Assembly: GCF_000003195.3 (NCBI RefSeq)
Contig: NC_012874.2
Location: forward strand, 60,269,768 to 60,333,767
DNA length: 64,000 nt
Reading direction: 5' to 3'
Origin: Sorghum bicolor
Taxonomy: Eukaryota; Streptophyta; Magnoliopsida; Poales; Poaceae
Shown: piece after piece, positions 11,506-21,828 of the stretch
Layout of the letters: each line of letters opens with the position of its first letter
Numbering within the stretch: the first letter of the stretch is position 1
Notes under the pieces: generated by a model
The model's input: only the letters and a program-made list of their open reading frames with translations
What the model was told of the DNA's origin: nothing
Database searches by the model: none
Program-made: the position numbers and the translations under genes

Positions 11506-12111
11506 ACTCATCAAGGAACAGACAAAATTATTATCTAATTATGGACTAACTAGGCTCAAAAAGTTTATTTTGCAAATTATAAGCAAACTATGCAATTAGT
11601 TATTTTTTATCTATATGTAACGCTTTATGTATGTGCCACAAAATTCGATGTAACGGGGAATCTTGAAAAGTTTTTAGATTTTGGATCGAACTAAACAGGG
11701 CCTTAGTTCATTTTTGCAATGTCTCGAATCCTGAGTTCATTTCCAATCCCATTCATTTTCACCCTAATCCGACAGCAGAACAGCATAGTAAATTTACCAT
11801 ATGCCTCTCTGGTGTTCTCCTCCTTCCCCCACCTATAAAAGGAGAAGCTAGGGTCCAGCAAAGAAAGGTGTAGGGTTGTTACCCTCACTGGTAGCTGGAA
11901 CCTAGAAAATCTTGTGTTCGTTTTCCATCTGAGATGGTTGAGAGATATTCTATCATTTTGGACGCTGACATGAGTTAACGAAGGTGCATGGTGGGTACAT
12001 GCTCCTTGTTGGGCACATCAAAGTGTCAACACAAATGTTTAGGCTAAGAACACCTTTTATTTTTTTGGCATGGCATGTTCTTTGTACCACAAAAGTCACA
12101 TCTTACAGAGC
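11506..12111. other. intergenic region downstream of the peptide gene
   Basis: Mostly AT-rich. A plus-strand CTATAAAAGG TATA-like box at about 11832-11841 sits upstream of no recognisable ORF. It may be an old promoter or LTR relic. The 3' untranslated region of the minus-strand peptide gene should lie just left of 12112. Confidence 0.35.
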
Positions 12112-12612
12112 CTACACTATTGGTGTAGCCCCATGTCTTGGATCTTTGTTGCAGCAGCATTCGTCCTTCATCGGGTTTTTCTTGCTTTTGCAGTGGGAAC
12201 CAACACCAGTGTAGCCCCATCCTCGACAAGCAAGCCAGCACCCATAAGGTCTGCAAATTGGGTACTGCCTGCAATCTATCTCTGCTCGTGGCAGTGGCAG
12301 TTTATTTTCCTGGCAGCAATTGAAGCCTACATATCCAACATAAATAACATCAAACAAGACAGTATCAGAGACTTCCTCTTGCAGCACTAGGAGCCTACAT
12401 ATCTAACACATTAATTTCTTTAAATTTATTGGAGCACTAACACTAACTAATGTTTCGATATCATAAGAAATGAAGTATACATAAAAGTATGTTTTACCTG
12501 AGAGGCTAGCAGCTCGGCAGGAGGGTGACGTAACAAACATGATCCCAAGAACCAAGAACAATGCAGCCCACAGGTACACAATCCTTGTCGTATAGATCTT
12601 GAGTAGTGCCAT
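12112..12612 (-). CDS. cysteine-rich secreted peptide (defensin-like), two exons
   Basis: Exon 1 is 12612-12498, starting MALLKIYTTR and encoding a signal peptide with a hydrophobic core at about residues 11-27. The intron is 12497-12387 (111 bases, GT...AG). Exon 2 is 12386-12112. The phases match (38 codons plus one base), giving 129 residues. The mature part has ten cysteines: CC, then C after 13 residues, C after 5, C after 4, C after 3 (CWLAC), C after 11, and a final CCC after 10. An even number of cysteines behind a signal peptide fits a secreted disulfide-rich peptide. The C-x3-C and Gly-rich spacing recall plant defensin-like peptides, but the exact subfamily is not recognised. A TATA box lies 83 bases above the ATG. 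It could be antimicrobial or a signalling ligand; that is inference. No break is visible, unlike the surrounding elements. Confidence 0.68.
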
Positions 12613-12694
12613 GAAGAAGAGAATCTTGCTACTCTCCTCTTTCTGTGACAAGGAGAAGATTTCTAATGTTTGAATTATGCATCTACTGTATTGG

Positions 12695-12702
12695 TATTTA
12701 TA
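12695..12702 (-). promoter_or_regulatory. TATA box of the peptide gene
   Basis: The minus strand reads CTATAAATACC, a near-consensus plant TATA box, 83 bases upstream of the ATG at 12612. The leader between them is about 50 bases of CT/AG-rich sequence. Confidence 0.65.
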
Positions 12703-12703
12703 G

Positions 12704-13234
12704 GGAAGAACAACCATCCTCATTTAACATATGTATCTTAGTAAGATTTATGTGATCTACTAGATATCTTGCACTAGTGTTTTGATATCTCAAACTATCT
12801 TATTATACTACAATAAATATACTTGAGTATCCAATCTAATCCCTTACAAAAATGTGTTGCCTTACATTTATGGTAGCTACTATATTAATTACATGAGCGC
12901 TCGAACATCTTCTTAGATGCTATTAAATACATGTATCTGGAGCAGTCCCCCAGCTGCTGTCGATTGAGCAGTCACAATACAAGGAAAAAATGTCAGGCTG
13001 GACCCACTTTTTTTCATTAAGTATATATTTAGACCCAAAAAATAGTGTTAAGGATGTCAATGTGTCATCACATCTAAACCATCACCACATGTACCTTGTG
13101 ATGTTTTCCCATAAAGTCATTAAAAATGTGTGGACATTCTACGCAACGTATATTGAAAATTTTCTGTCCCTTTTATGAAACCTAATGTATGTCACAAAAT
13201 AATTAGTCAACATGTGAAAATACAATTAATCACA
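12704..13234. other. upstream region of the peptide gene, no other gene seen
   Basis: AT-rich single-copy-looking sequence up to the CACTA element A target site. No repeat or coding frame of note. Confidence 0.4.
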
Positions 13235-13249
13235 AATCACTACTGGACG

Positions 13250-13675
13250 CGGCCTCTTTGCCGAGGGCTAGGCCCAAAAGCCCTCGGCAAAGGCTTTGCC
13301 GAGGGCGGCCCTCGGCAAAGGGCTCTCGGAGAATTTTTAGACGGCAAAGATGGCCTTTGCCGAGGGCCGTTTGTCGGGCACTCGGCAAAGCCTTTGCCGA
13401 GGGCCTACATGGCCCTCGGCAAAGAAAAGCGACAGTCACGGCGCCGTTTCTCGGGATGGAGTCTTTGCCGAGGGCCTCTACCACCGGCCCTCGGCAAAGA
13501 AATTGAGCAGAATTTTTTTCAAAAAATTCTTTGCCGAGGGCTACAAGGAGGCCCTCGGCAAAGATTGTACGCAGGAATTTTTCTGCAAATTTCTTTGCCG
13601 AGGGCTATGGCGAAGGCCCTCGGCAAAGACCCAATCTTTGCCGAGGGCTATGGTCAAGGCCCTCGGCAAAGAGAT
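13250..13675. repeat. left subterminal repeats of element A
   Basis: Eight inverted pairs, each CTTTGCCGAGGGC followed within a short spacer by the reverse complement GCCCTCGGCAAAG, so each pair could form a hairpin. In characterised En/Spm elements such subterminal motifs bind the TNPA protein; that role here is by analogy. Confidence 0.9.
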
Positions 13676-14158
13676 AGAAAATTTTATTTTTAATTTGTTT
13701 TTTACATTCCATCGACATAAACATTATATATATATATATATCAACCATCACATATGTATATCACGCATAATCCCATTTCTCACAATATATCACAACCATA
13801 ATTATGAACCACAAATCATAATATCACAACCATATTACAAGTCTCAGCATGTTCATCATCATTCACATGTTTATTACAACAAGTTCATCAAATCCAAACA
13901 CAAGTCACAACTATAAACCACAAATCACGCTAAAGTCCAACCACATCACCTACCACGAGTCCTCATCAAGGTAGCCTATGAGACGATGGTGAAGGAAAGG
14001 CCTGATCATCTGGTGACGCATTTGCAGGATGATTCGAACCCGCGGACGGAGGCTGCACAAAGAAGCAGAGATTGCATGTTTGAGTAATATGGGAAAATAT
14101 ATTAAAAATTTTGGCAGCACCTCCCCTAAACAGGGAGGTTTACAAAACCTGCAAAAAC

Positions 14159-14230
14159 AACGGCACGAAGGCCGACATCCACAACGGCACGAACGCCGAC
14201 ATCCACAACGGCACGAAGGCCAACATACAT
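14159..14230. repeat. 24-bp minisatellite, three units
   Basis: Three near-identical units of AACGGCACGAAGGCCGACATCCAC type lie in an apparent intron of the TNP1-like gene. Confidence 0.75.
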
Positions 14231-15179
14231 GCAAAGACAAGTGAAAAGCGGACTTTTATACTTACAGGAGTAGCTGTAGGAGTAGGAGGAGGAGCTGAAA
14301 ACAGCACAGGTACACCCGATGCTTGCCCAAGGCTTTGCATGATCACCATCATCTCCGCCATCTGCTTCTGCGCTCCCTCGAACGCGGCCTTATGTGCCTC
14401 TAGCTGTGCGGTTAGTGCCGTGGTCTGCTCTTGGCTTTGCCTTTTTGTTTCTTGCAGCTCAGCCTACAATATTTCACTCCAATATTTCAGTAATCAGCTT
14501 GTAATTTTGGTGTGTAAATATGAACATACGATGAGTAAGAGATCCATTACCTGGAGTGCTTCAACCTGCCGCAGTGCTGGAGAAGGGCGTGGGCGTATAG
14601 CCTGGCTAGAGCTCGTGCTCCGTGCTCGGATAGCGTCGAGGTTTCGAACAGTGAAGGAGTCAATGGCACCATCTGCAATCCACAGTCGCCCGTGCTTCTT
14701 GCCTCCTCCGAGCCTCATGATTGCCTCTGCATCAATGGGCTCAGTGCGCACATTGTAATCTTCCCCATGGATCTCCCTTACCGCTGACGTGTACTCTTGA
14801 ACTTTAGTGTACACGTTCGGGTCGGAGTACACCTCTGGGGGGGCAGCTGGATCGAAGGAGACAGAGGACGACGCCCTGCCCATGTGGGACATAGCCCACG
14901 CAGAGAACTCTGAGACCTCCTCGCCTGGGTGCGCAGCCTCCTACAAGAAAGGCGGGAAGATGGTGAGAAATCTAGCATAATTGAGTCTCAAAAGAAATGA
15001 AAAAATCACTTACATATGCTTGTTTGTATGCAGGGAGGCTGCGGCTGCCTTGATGGTGAGTCGGACCTTGCCTCATCAGACGTTGTTCCCGCTGCTTCTC
15101 ATGCATGTCAACATAGTCTTGTGACAACCATTTGTCCACGATCATGGCCCAGCACTCGGGAAACGATCGGCACCACCAG

Positions 15180-15184
15180 GGAAT
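15180..15184. other. target-site duplication of RT-1, left copy
   Basis: GGAAT, repeated at 23483-23487 directly after the 3' LTR. Confidence 0.92.
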
Positions 15185-16838
15185 TGTTGACGGTCCTTAA
15201 GTATCAAATTTAATTATCAAATAAACAAAGAAAAGGATCCAAATGAAATCAACATCCAGACTTAGGGTTTTATCTGACAGAATTCCACGAGTTTTGGTGT
15301 TTGTCTATTTCTGCAGGGGGTTATCAGGAAATACGAAAGAAAGGCCCACACGTCGGGATTACGTAAAGATATTAACGTGCTGCGCAATTATCTTACATCT
15401 AGAAGACTCCAGAAGCCACGAGACCGAAGCGGAGGCGAAACGGGGCCTGACCCTGGGCGCCCGCCCAGTTGGTCAGGGCGCCCGCCCTGCCCCTGAGTCC
15501 AATCAGGACTCTGCTTTGCGGGAGATCTCCACCGACCTAAAGGATAAATCTAAACCATACAATCTATGTCGGTTTGATCCAACGGCCCATATTCACTTGA
15601 AGGGACTATAAAACCAGACCCCCTGGCCCCTGGAGGAGAGAGCCTCTCAACCCTAATTCATTGTTCCATCAAGGGAGAAGAAGCCTCTGATCAAGATTAG
15701 AGCCAACACATCAATTAGATATCTAGATTAGCATAGCTACATAGGATTAGAACTAGAAGGAGTCAATCTTCGATTGGTTTCCGGATCTGTCAGGAGGATT
15801 CTTGGTAATTCTCTAATTGTGCTTCTAATTGCTTTCTAATTATCTTTGTTCTTCAATATTATGAATATGACTTTGTTCTACTTCAATATATTGCTTATGA
15901 CTTTGCTCTACTTGCTTATATTCAAGATTATATTGTTCTTAGTTTATCATAGTTATGTACTTGGCTTAGTTAGATTGGATCTATATACATGCTTAGGATC
16001 GTATAGCGTTTATCCATCGGATCCATGGGTAAATGATAGATATTGTGTAGGCGTGGTGCTTATACCGTATTTATCTGCGATTGTACCCAATATGCCAGAT
16101 CGTGGGGTGGTTCGTGATAGTGACAGCTTCATTGATTCTTATATAGTCCCCCTCTCGTGTATTGGGCTGGCAGAGCAACATTATTACTGGGGAGTGATTG
16201 CTACGTTTCTCATATTCCTTGCTAATATCACTATGCATGGGCGTAGTCTTGTCTCGCATTGATTGCTAAGTATGCTTGCACTAACTATGATATGCTAGAC
16301 TATATAGTTGAGAATAACTTAGGGAATATTCTTGTAGTTCGTTCTAATACCATGCTAATGACTTTCTAGAGTATCTAATTGAGGTGCTTATCATATTTAT
16401 TATGTGGCTAGATCAGATTAGTTATCCTTGTCACTATTATTATTTCATATATCTTTTATGTGACACTTATCCCTGTATGAAGAGTTAGATATAATATTCT
16501 CAATTATACATGCAATGATAGATGCTCAATCTCATATTCTATTCTGTAATCAATAGTGATGATTGTTAATCCCTTCCCAGTGGTAAAAATATAAATAACG
16601 ATACCTGGAATACTTCCCGGTTAAAATGCTACATCGGTATTAATCTGTGCGCGTGCAGATCCCATTCATTATTTATTTAGAAGAGCAATTGCATATTTCA
16701 ATACCGCATCTCTCATGTCATGCTGGGGATGACAACTTGGCTTAAGTGGTGTGAGGGATAGGTTTGGCATTTTTGGCACCGTTACTAGAATTAGAGAACT
16801 TAGTCTACTTTTGGTAATGATGTTAAGAATACCCAACA
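15185..16838 (+). repeat. 5' LTR of RT-1
   Basis: 1654 bases from TGTTGACGG to ACCCAACA. A TATA-like TATAAAACC at about 15607-15615 fits the start of transcription. The short open frames inside are not believed to be genes. Confidence 0.92.
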
Positions 16839-16846
16839 AGCATTTT

Positions 16847-16864
16847 TGGCGCCGTTGCCGGGGA
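16847..16864 (+). other. primer binding site, tRNA-Asp type
   Basis: TGGCGCCGTTGCCGGGGA, the complement of the 3' end of plant tRNA-Asp, eight bases after the LTR. This PBS is characteristic of Athila/Tat elements. Confidence 0.85.
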
Positions 16865-16925
16865 AGGTTGATTACTAATCTGGAATAGAATAAAAGATTT
16901 TGAGTTATCATTCGCATCACTAATA

Positions 16926-19472
16926 TTGAGCTTATCTATTCTCTCATACAGTTTTACCCCGATATTTTCTATTTTATCTTATGCAGGGGAATGTATGAAT
17001 AGAAGACATCTTCTAGGAAATTTTGTTGACAATCCTGAAGCATTATTCAAGAAGACGAGAGCCAAGCTCAAGAAGAGATCATCAACACTTCAGCAAGAAG
17101 CTTCATCCAATCAAGAAGATCACCGGAACTTGCCTTCAGAGTTCGAAGCCATGGCGAACAAATCAATCCGCAAGTTCTCAGCTCCCACTACGGACAACAT
17201 CCGCACTGGACCTGCTGCAAAGATCGATGGCAACTTTGAGCTCAAGCCTGGACTTATCAACACGGTGCAATCCAACCAGTTCTGTGGGAAGGCACACGAA
17301 GATGCTAGTGCTCATTTACAACACTTCCTGGAGATTTGCAACACATTCACCATACCAGGAGTTTCCAAAGATGCTATACTACTTCGCCTCTTCCCATTCT
17401 CACTGTTAGGAAGAGCGAAGCAGTGGTTCTACGCTACAAAGGAGAAGAATACTACGTGGGCACTCTGCTCAACAAACTTCCTGGCAAAGTTCTTTCCCAT
17501 GGGCAAGACCAATGCTCTTCGTGGGAAGATTACAAGTTTTCAGCAACAAAATGATGAATCTGTTCCAGAAGCATGGGAGCGCTTTCAAGACTATATCCTA
17601 GAATGTCCCCATCATGGAATGGAGAGTTGGCTACTGATGCAGACGTTTTATCATGGGCTCGGCAACAGTGCCCGAGAGACCATGGATGCTGCAGCTGGAG
17701 GAGCATTCTTATCACTTACTATACCACAAGCCACAGCTCTTGTGGAGAAGATGGCGTCCAACCAAAGCTGGAATGAAGAGAGGACCCAGACACGCAAGAG
17801 AGGTGGAGGTATGCATCAGCTGAAGGAGGTAGACATGCTGTCTGCAAAGCTATACCTGCTCATGAAGAAGCTCGACGATAGAGCTAGAGATAAGAAGGAA
17901 GTTATGCACATCTACGACTCTCACATGACTTGTGAGGAGTGTGGAGACACTGGACACTCAGGCAACCACTGCCCTGAGATACTTGAGGATGTGAACTACG
18001 TCAACAATAACAACAACAACTACTACAACCGTCCTCAACAAAATCAAGATTGGAATCAACAGAGGCCTAACAACTCAGGTAATTATCAAGGTAACAATTC
18101 TTACAACAATAATAATAATTTTCCACCTCTGAGAGAGTTAGTGTCTAATCAAGGAAAGCTAATGGATAACCTATCTAAGAAATTGGCATCTAATGATAAA
18201 ATGCTAGAAAATATAAATAATAGAATGGATAATTTCTCTACTGCCATCAAGAATCAAATTAGCTTTAATAAAATGATTGAATCTCAGTTAAATCAAATAG
18301 CTGCTGCTGTTCCTGCTACTAACCCCGGTATACCATCACAACCGGAAGGATTAGAATCTGCAAATCTTGTAGACATGTTTGATGCAGGTAATTGGAGTAA
18401 CCCCATCACTGAACTCTCTACTGACCTTCTGTCGGTCAAGAGAGGCGATCCAGGACGCCCCGTCATCCCGATCTCCATCGGCATGGTGGACGTTCCAGAA
18501 GCACTCTCCGACTTTGGCTCTAGCGTCAACATTATACCCAGGGTACTCTATGAAAAATTCTTTACATATCCTTTATTAGAAACAACCATGTGTTTGCAGT
18601 TTGCAGATCAGACGATAACTGTTCCAAAAGGAATAGTGAAGAACCTTTGTGTCCGAGTTGGTACCTTATATGCCCCAGCAGACTTCGTAGTGGTAGAGAC
18701 CGGAAATGATGAGAGAGCACCTATCATCCTAGGGAGGCCATTCTTGAACACCACCGGAGCTATCATCTACGCCAGTGCTGCCAAGATCAGTTTCTACGTC
18801 AAAGGGAAGAAGGAGACATTTTTCTTCAAGAACAAGACTACACAAATTCCAGATCAATCCAGACGTAAATCAAGGAAGAGGACCAACAGGAGATACAGGA
18901 ACAAGCAAGTGTGGACCGAGTCAGCTAAGATGGTCACTGTAGTTCATGGAGGCCAAGATCATCAACTTAAGTCACCGTTTTTTACCAAGAAGGATGACTC
19001 AGGAATGCCAAGCATTTACTGCTCCATACATGGATATAGCTTCTACAAGACAATTTGCGACACCGGATCGGGCGTCAACATAATGGCCGCAGTCACCTAT
19101 CGGCTCTTGTTCGGAACCATGCCCCTAAGACCAACATACATTCAGCTCCAGATGGCAGATCAGACATTTCGAGAAGTTAAAGGAACAGTAACTGATGTCC
19201 CAGTCAAAATAGACGATCACTTTGTTTACACAGACTTTCAAGTTATTGATATGGGAGAAGACGAGTATGATCCACCCATCATCCTTGGAAGACCGTTCCT
19301 CAGTACCGTTAAAGCGATTATCTATATTGGAACTGGAGAAGTTCATATGCACTTCCCCTCAGAGAAGGTACGCCGTTATTTTACTGACCCTAACTATATC
19401 GTTGAAGAATCTAAGCAGGTTAGAAAGAGACGCAACCGCAACCAGAGGAGGCAAATCATCAAGGACGGATGA
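16926..19472 (+). CDS. Gag with two tandem retropepsin-like domains (RT-1)
   Basis: One uninterrupted frame of up to 848 codons. The likely functional start is MNRRHLLGNF at 16995 or MANKSIRKFS at 17151; the frame opens at 16926. The gag domain includes LLRLFPFSLLGRAKQWF and the FQDYILECPHHG region. A CCHC zinc knuckle, CEECGDTGHSGNHC, lies at about residues 336-349, followed by an Asn/Gln-rich stretch. Two aspartic-protease-like domains follow. The first has DFGSSVNIIP (D at about 529) and IILGRPFL near 600. The second has DTGSGVNIMA (D at about 712) and IILGRPFL near 785. The two are similar along their length but clearly diverged. Gag forms the particle; the protease would mature it. No pol follows, so reverse transcriptase and integrase would have to come from another element. 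The frame's integrity suggests selection or youth. Confidence 0.9.
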   Translation: MSLSILSYSFTPIFSILSYAGECMNRRHLLGNFVDNPEALFKKTRAKLKKRSSTLQQEASSNQEDHRNLPSEFEAMANKSIRKFSAPTTDNIRTGPAAKIDGNFELKPGLINTVQSNQFCGKAHEDASAHLQHFLEICNTFTIPGVSKDAILLRLFPFSLLGRAKQWFYATKEKNTTWALCSTNFLAKFFPMGKTNALRGKITSFQQQNDESVPEAWERFQDYILECPHHGMESWLLMQTFYHGLGNSARETMDAAAGGAFLSLTIPQATALVEKMASNQSWNEERTQTRKRGGGMHQLKEVDMLSAKLYLLMKKLDDRARDKKEVMHIYDSHMTCEECGDTGHSGNHCPEILEDVNYVNNNNNNYYNRPQQNQDWNQQRPNNSGNYQGNNSYNNNNNFPPLRELVSNQGKLMDNLSKKLASNDKMLENINNRMDNFSTAIKNQISFNKMIESQLNQIAAAVPATNPGIPSQPEGLESANLVDMFDAGNWSNPITELSTDLLSVKRGDPGRPVIPISIGMVDVPEALSDFGSSVNIIPRVLYEKFFTYPLLETTMCLQFADQTITVPKGIVKNLCVRVGTLYAPADFVVVETGNDERAPIILGRPFLNTTGAIIYASAAKISFYVKGKKETFFFKNKTTQIPDQSRRKSRKRTNRRYRNKQVWTESAKMVTVVHGGQDHQLKSPFFTKKDDSGMPSIYCSIHGYSFYKTICDTGSGVNIMAAVTYRLLFGTMPLRPTYIQLQMADQTFREVKGTVTDVPVKIDDHFVYTDFQVIDMGEDEYDPPIILGRPFLSTVKAIIYIGTGEVHMHFPSEKVRRYFTDPNYIVEESKQVRKRRNRNQRRQIIKDG

Positions 19473-21811
19473 GCAGACTATGAAGGAGAAGTTGTAAGGT
19501 CAGAAGACGTAGAGTTTAAACAGAATTATCCAGAGGAAATTGAAGCACCGAGTCAGGTATGGAAAATGAAGATAACTATACAAGAAGAGGAGGCGCTGCC
19601 GGAAGTACCGACTACGCCACCCAACTAACCTCAGGACGATTAAGAAAACGGAGAGTCCCGTTCGGAGGACTTAAAAACACCAAACGCCTTGCCAAGAGGT
19701 AAACTTGGTAGTTATCCTTTCCCATTCAATTATTTTCAAATAGTTTACTTAGTTAATTATGTTCATACTATCTTAAAAAGAAAATAAAAATATGAAAAAC
19801 AGTAAGCCCCATGTGAGTATGCGAGTGGCATAAAACTCATAAGTACATTCACTGTGGTGGAATAAAAATAAAATAGATATTTTTTCTGCTTTATAAAACG
19901 AAAATATAAAAATAGGGAGTAACATTTATTAAGGAGTCTCAACATGATAAAGGCTAGATATTTATGCTAACACTTAATCAGTTCCACAAGCTTTGTTGTC
20001 TATTTGAGCTCCACAGAATTTAAGAATCAAGAAGACTAGCAGACGAAAGACATTCTAATCGCTGTTAGAATGCTGCTGACTTTCAAATACACCTCTGCCG
20101 TCTGCTAGCTACATCAAGGGAAATTACGTCAAAATTCAGCTTGGGGGAGAGCACCCCCATTTATCTTGATAAGTATTTCTATCTATCTATCTTTATAGTT
20201 ATATTGTTTTAGAATTTAATTATACATAACTATGGAAAACAAAATAAATATTTCATGCTTATATATATATATTTGTCTTTTGCTTAGTGTGTTTAATAAA
20301 TAAATAAAGTGGCTATGCTAATCTGTATCTAAATAAAACTGAAGCATGGATATGATGAATAATTGCTCTGCTTAATTTGCAAATTTTAAGTTCTCTCTCA
20401 AGTTTAGACATAACTGTTATAATTTAAAGCTTGCTCTAGACCTAAACTTGTGGGATGAAAACTTGATCTGAAGTCTAAGTTGTTAACGGATACGATATGG
20501 GAAGGTTGAGCTGCTATTTATCTGTTCCTAGAGATGCTAGAATTCTGGAGAATTTTATCTTTGAAAATCTTTAAAATGTTGCATGATGAGTTCCTGTATG
20601 ATGAGATCTTAAATTCCTACCACAGCCAAATATACATGCTTGCTAGACTTTGAGCCACACATTTAATATTTACTGCTTATGAGCATTGAGTGTGGTCAAG
20701 CTGTATAGACCCTTAGGAGCTTGTCATGTGGTTAAATCAAGATTTCACTTGCACGTTCACTCATATATGCTACTTCTACTCCGGAAGTACCATCCACATA
20801 TATCTACTCATTTCCATCTCCAGAATCACCTAAAAATATTCTACTCCTAATCCGGGAGAGAATAACCAAAATTATTCCTGTTTTCCCCTTGTGAAATAAA
20901 TGCTCAAGTTATCTTGTTACTACCACTTGCTATATTATCTCAAGAGATGAGTGCTCTAAAAAAAGAAAAAGAAAGAAAAAAAAATACGAGGAAATAAAAA
21001 GGAGCAAGTGCTCGGAACCTCGAAAGAAAAGAAAAAGTGAGACGAGAGGTAAAAATGGACAAGTGTCCGACAGTAGAATTAGGGGTACAAGATACCCACC
21101 TGAGAGACAAGAAAAAGAAGAGCATCTCATTCTCCTCATTCAAAAAGCAAGAAAGGTATGTATCCCCTCAAGGAGCAAAGTAGAATTAGACTTCCACCAT
21201 TATTGTTTTCACCATTGTTATCACCATCATCACCATACACCATTCATTCGCCACACATGCACATCTTGATTTGGCTTATTGATTTGTTTCTTTGGATCCA
21301 TGGTTTGACTATGCAATACATGTCTTGTAAGTATGTATACTTTATCTCCCAACTATGAGCTCCGGATATTAAAGCCTTATTAGAGTAGGGTGAGAGAGAA
21401 GGCAATGTCACTATGCCTCATACCATAAATACTACATATCTTGAGAGAAGGCATATACCATCACTGCCTTGGTAAGGATCCAGAAATACCACAAAAGAGA
21501 GATTTGAGAGAATCATACAAGGAATCTCTGAGTTTTATTTGAAAATCTGCAAAAACCCCAGAGCTATAGCTGATCAAGAATAAGAGACATGGCACTTGGC
21601 TAGACTGTTCTATCTTTTAACCACTCAAGACAGAAGTGACGGTTACAAGTCCCATGGTGAAGGTAAAGTAAGTAAGTTTTAAGTCTTGACAGTTTACTCT
21701 AACTCAGAGATGAGATCTTATTTAAAAGCATGTGTACCATCAATTTTTAAAGATATTGCAACTACTTCTAATCCATAGCTGAGTCTATCCTTGCTCAGGG
21801 ACGAGCAAGAG
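19473..21811 (+). other. non-coding 3' internal region of RT-1
   Basis: About 2.3 kb without a credible ORF where pol would be expected. It contains an internal polypurine-like motif AGCTTGGGGGAG near 20140 and a purine-rich low-complexity stretch at about 20957-21060. Much of it matches RT-2 between about 43600 and 45480. Confidence 0.8.
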
Positions 21812-21812
21812 G

Positions 21813-21828
21813 TAAGCTTGGGGGAGTT
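21813..21828 (+). other. polypurine tract of RT-1
   Basis: TAAGCTTGGGGGAGTT directly precedes the 3' LTR. It would prime plus-strand synthesis. Confidence 0.85.

Noticed and set aside
13175..13916. Frames with AEG, RGPRQR and PSAK repeats
   Set aside because: They are translations of the CTTTGCCGAGGGC subterminal repeats.
15846..16262. 138-residue frame in the RT-1 LTR, repeated at 22490-22906
   Set aside because: It is a chance frame in both LTR copies, with no start context or known motif.
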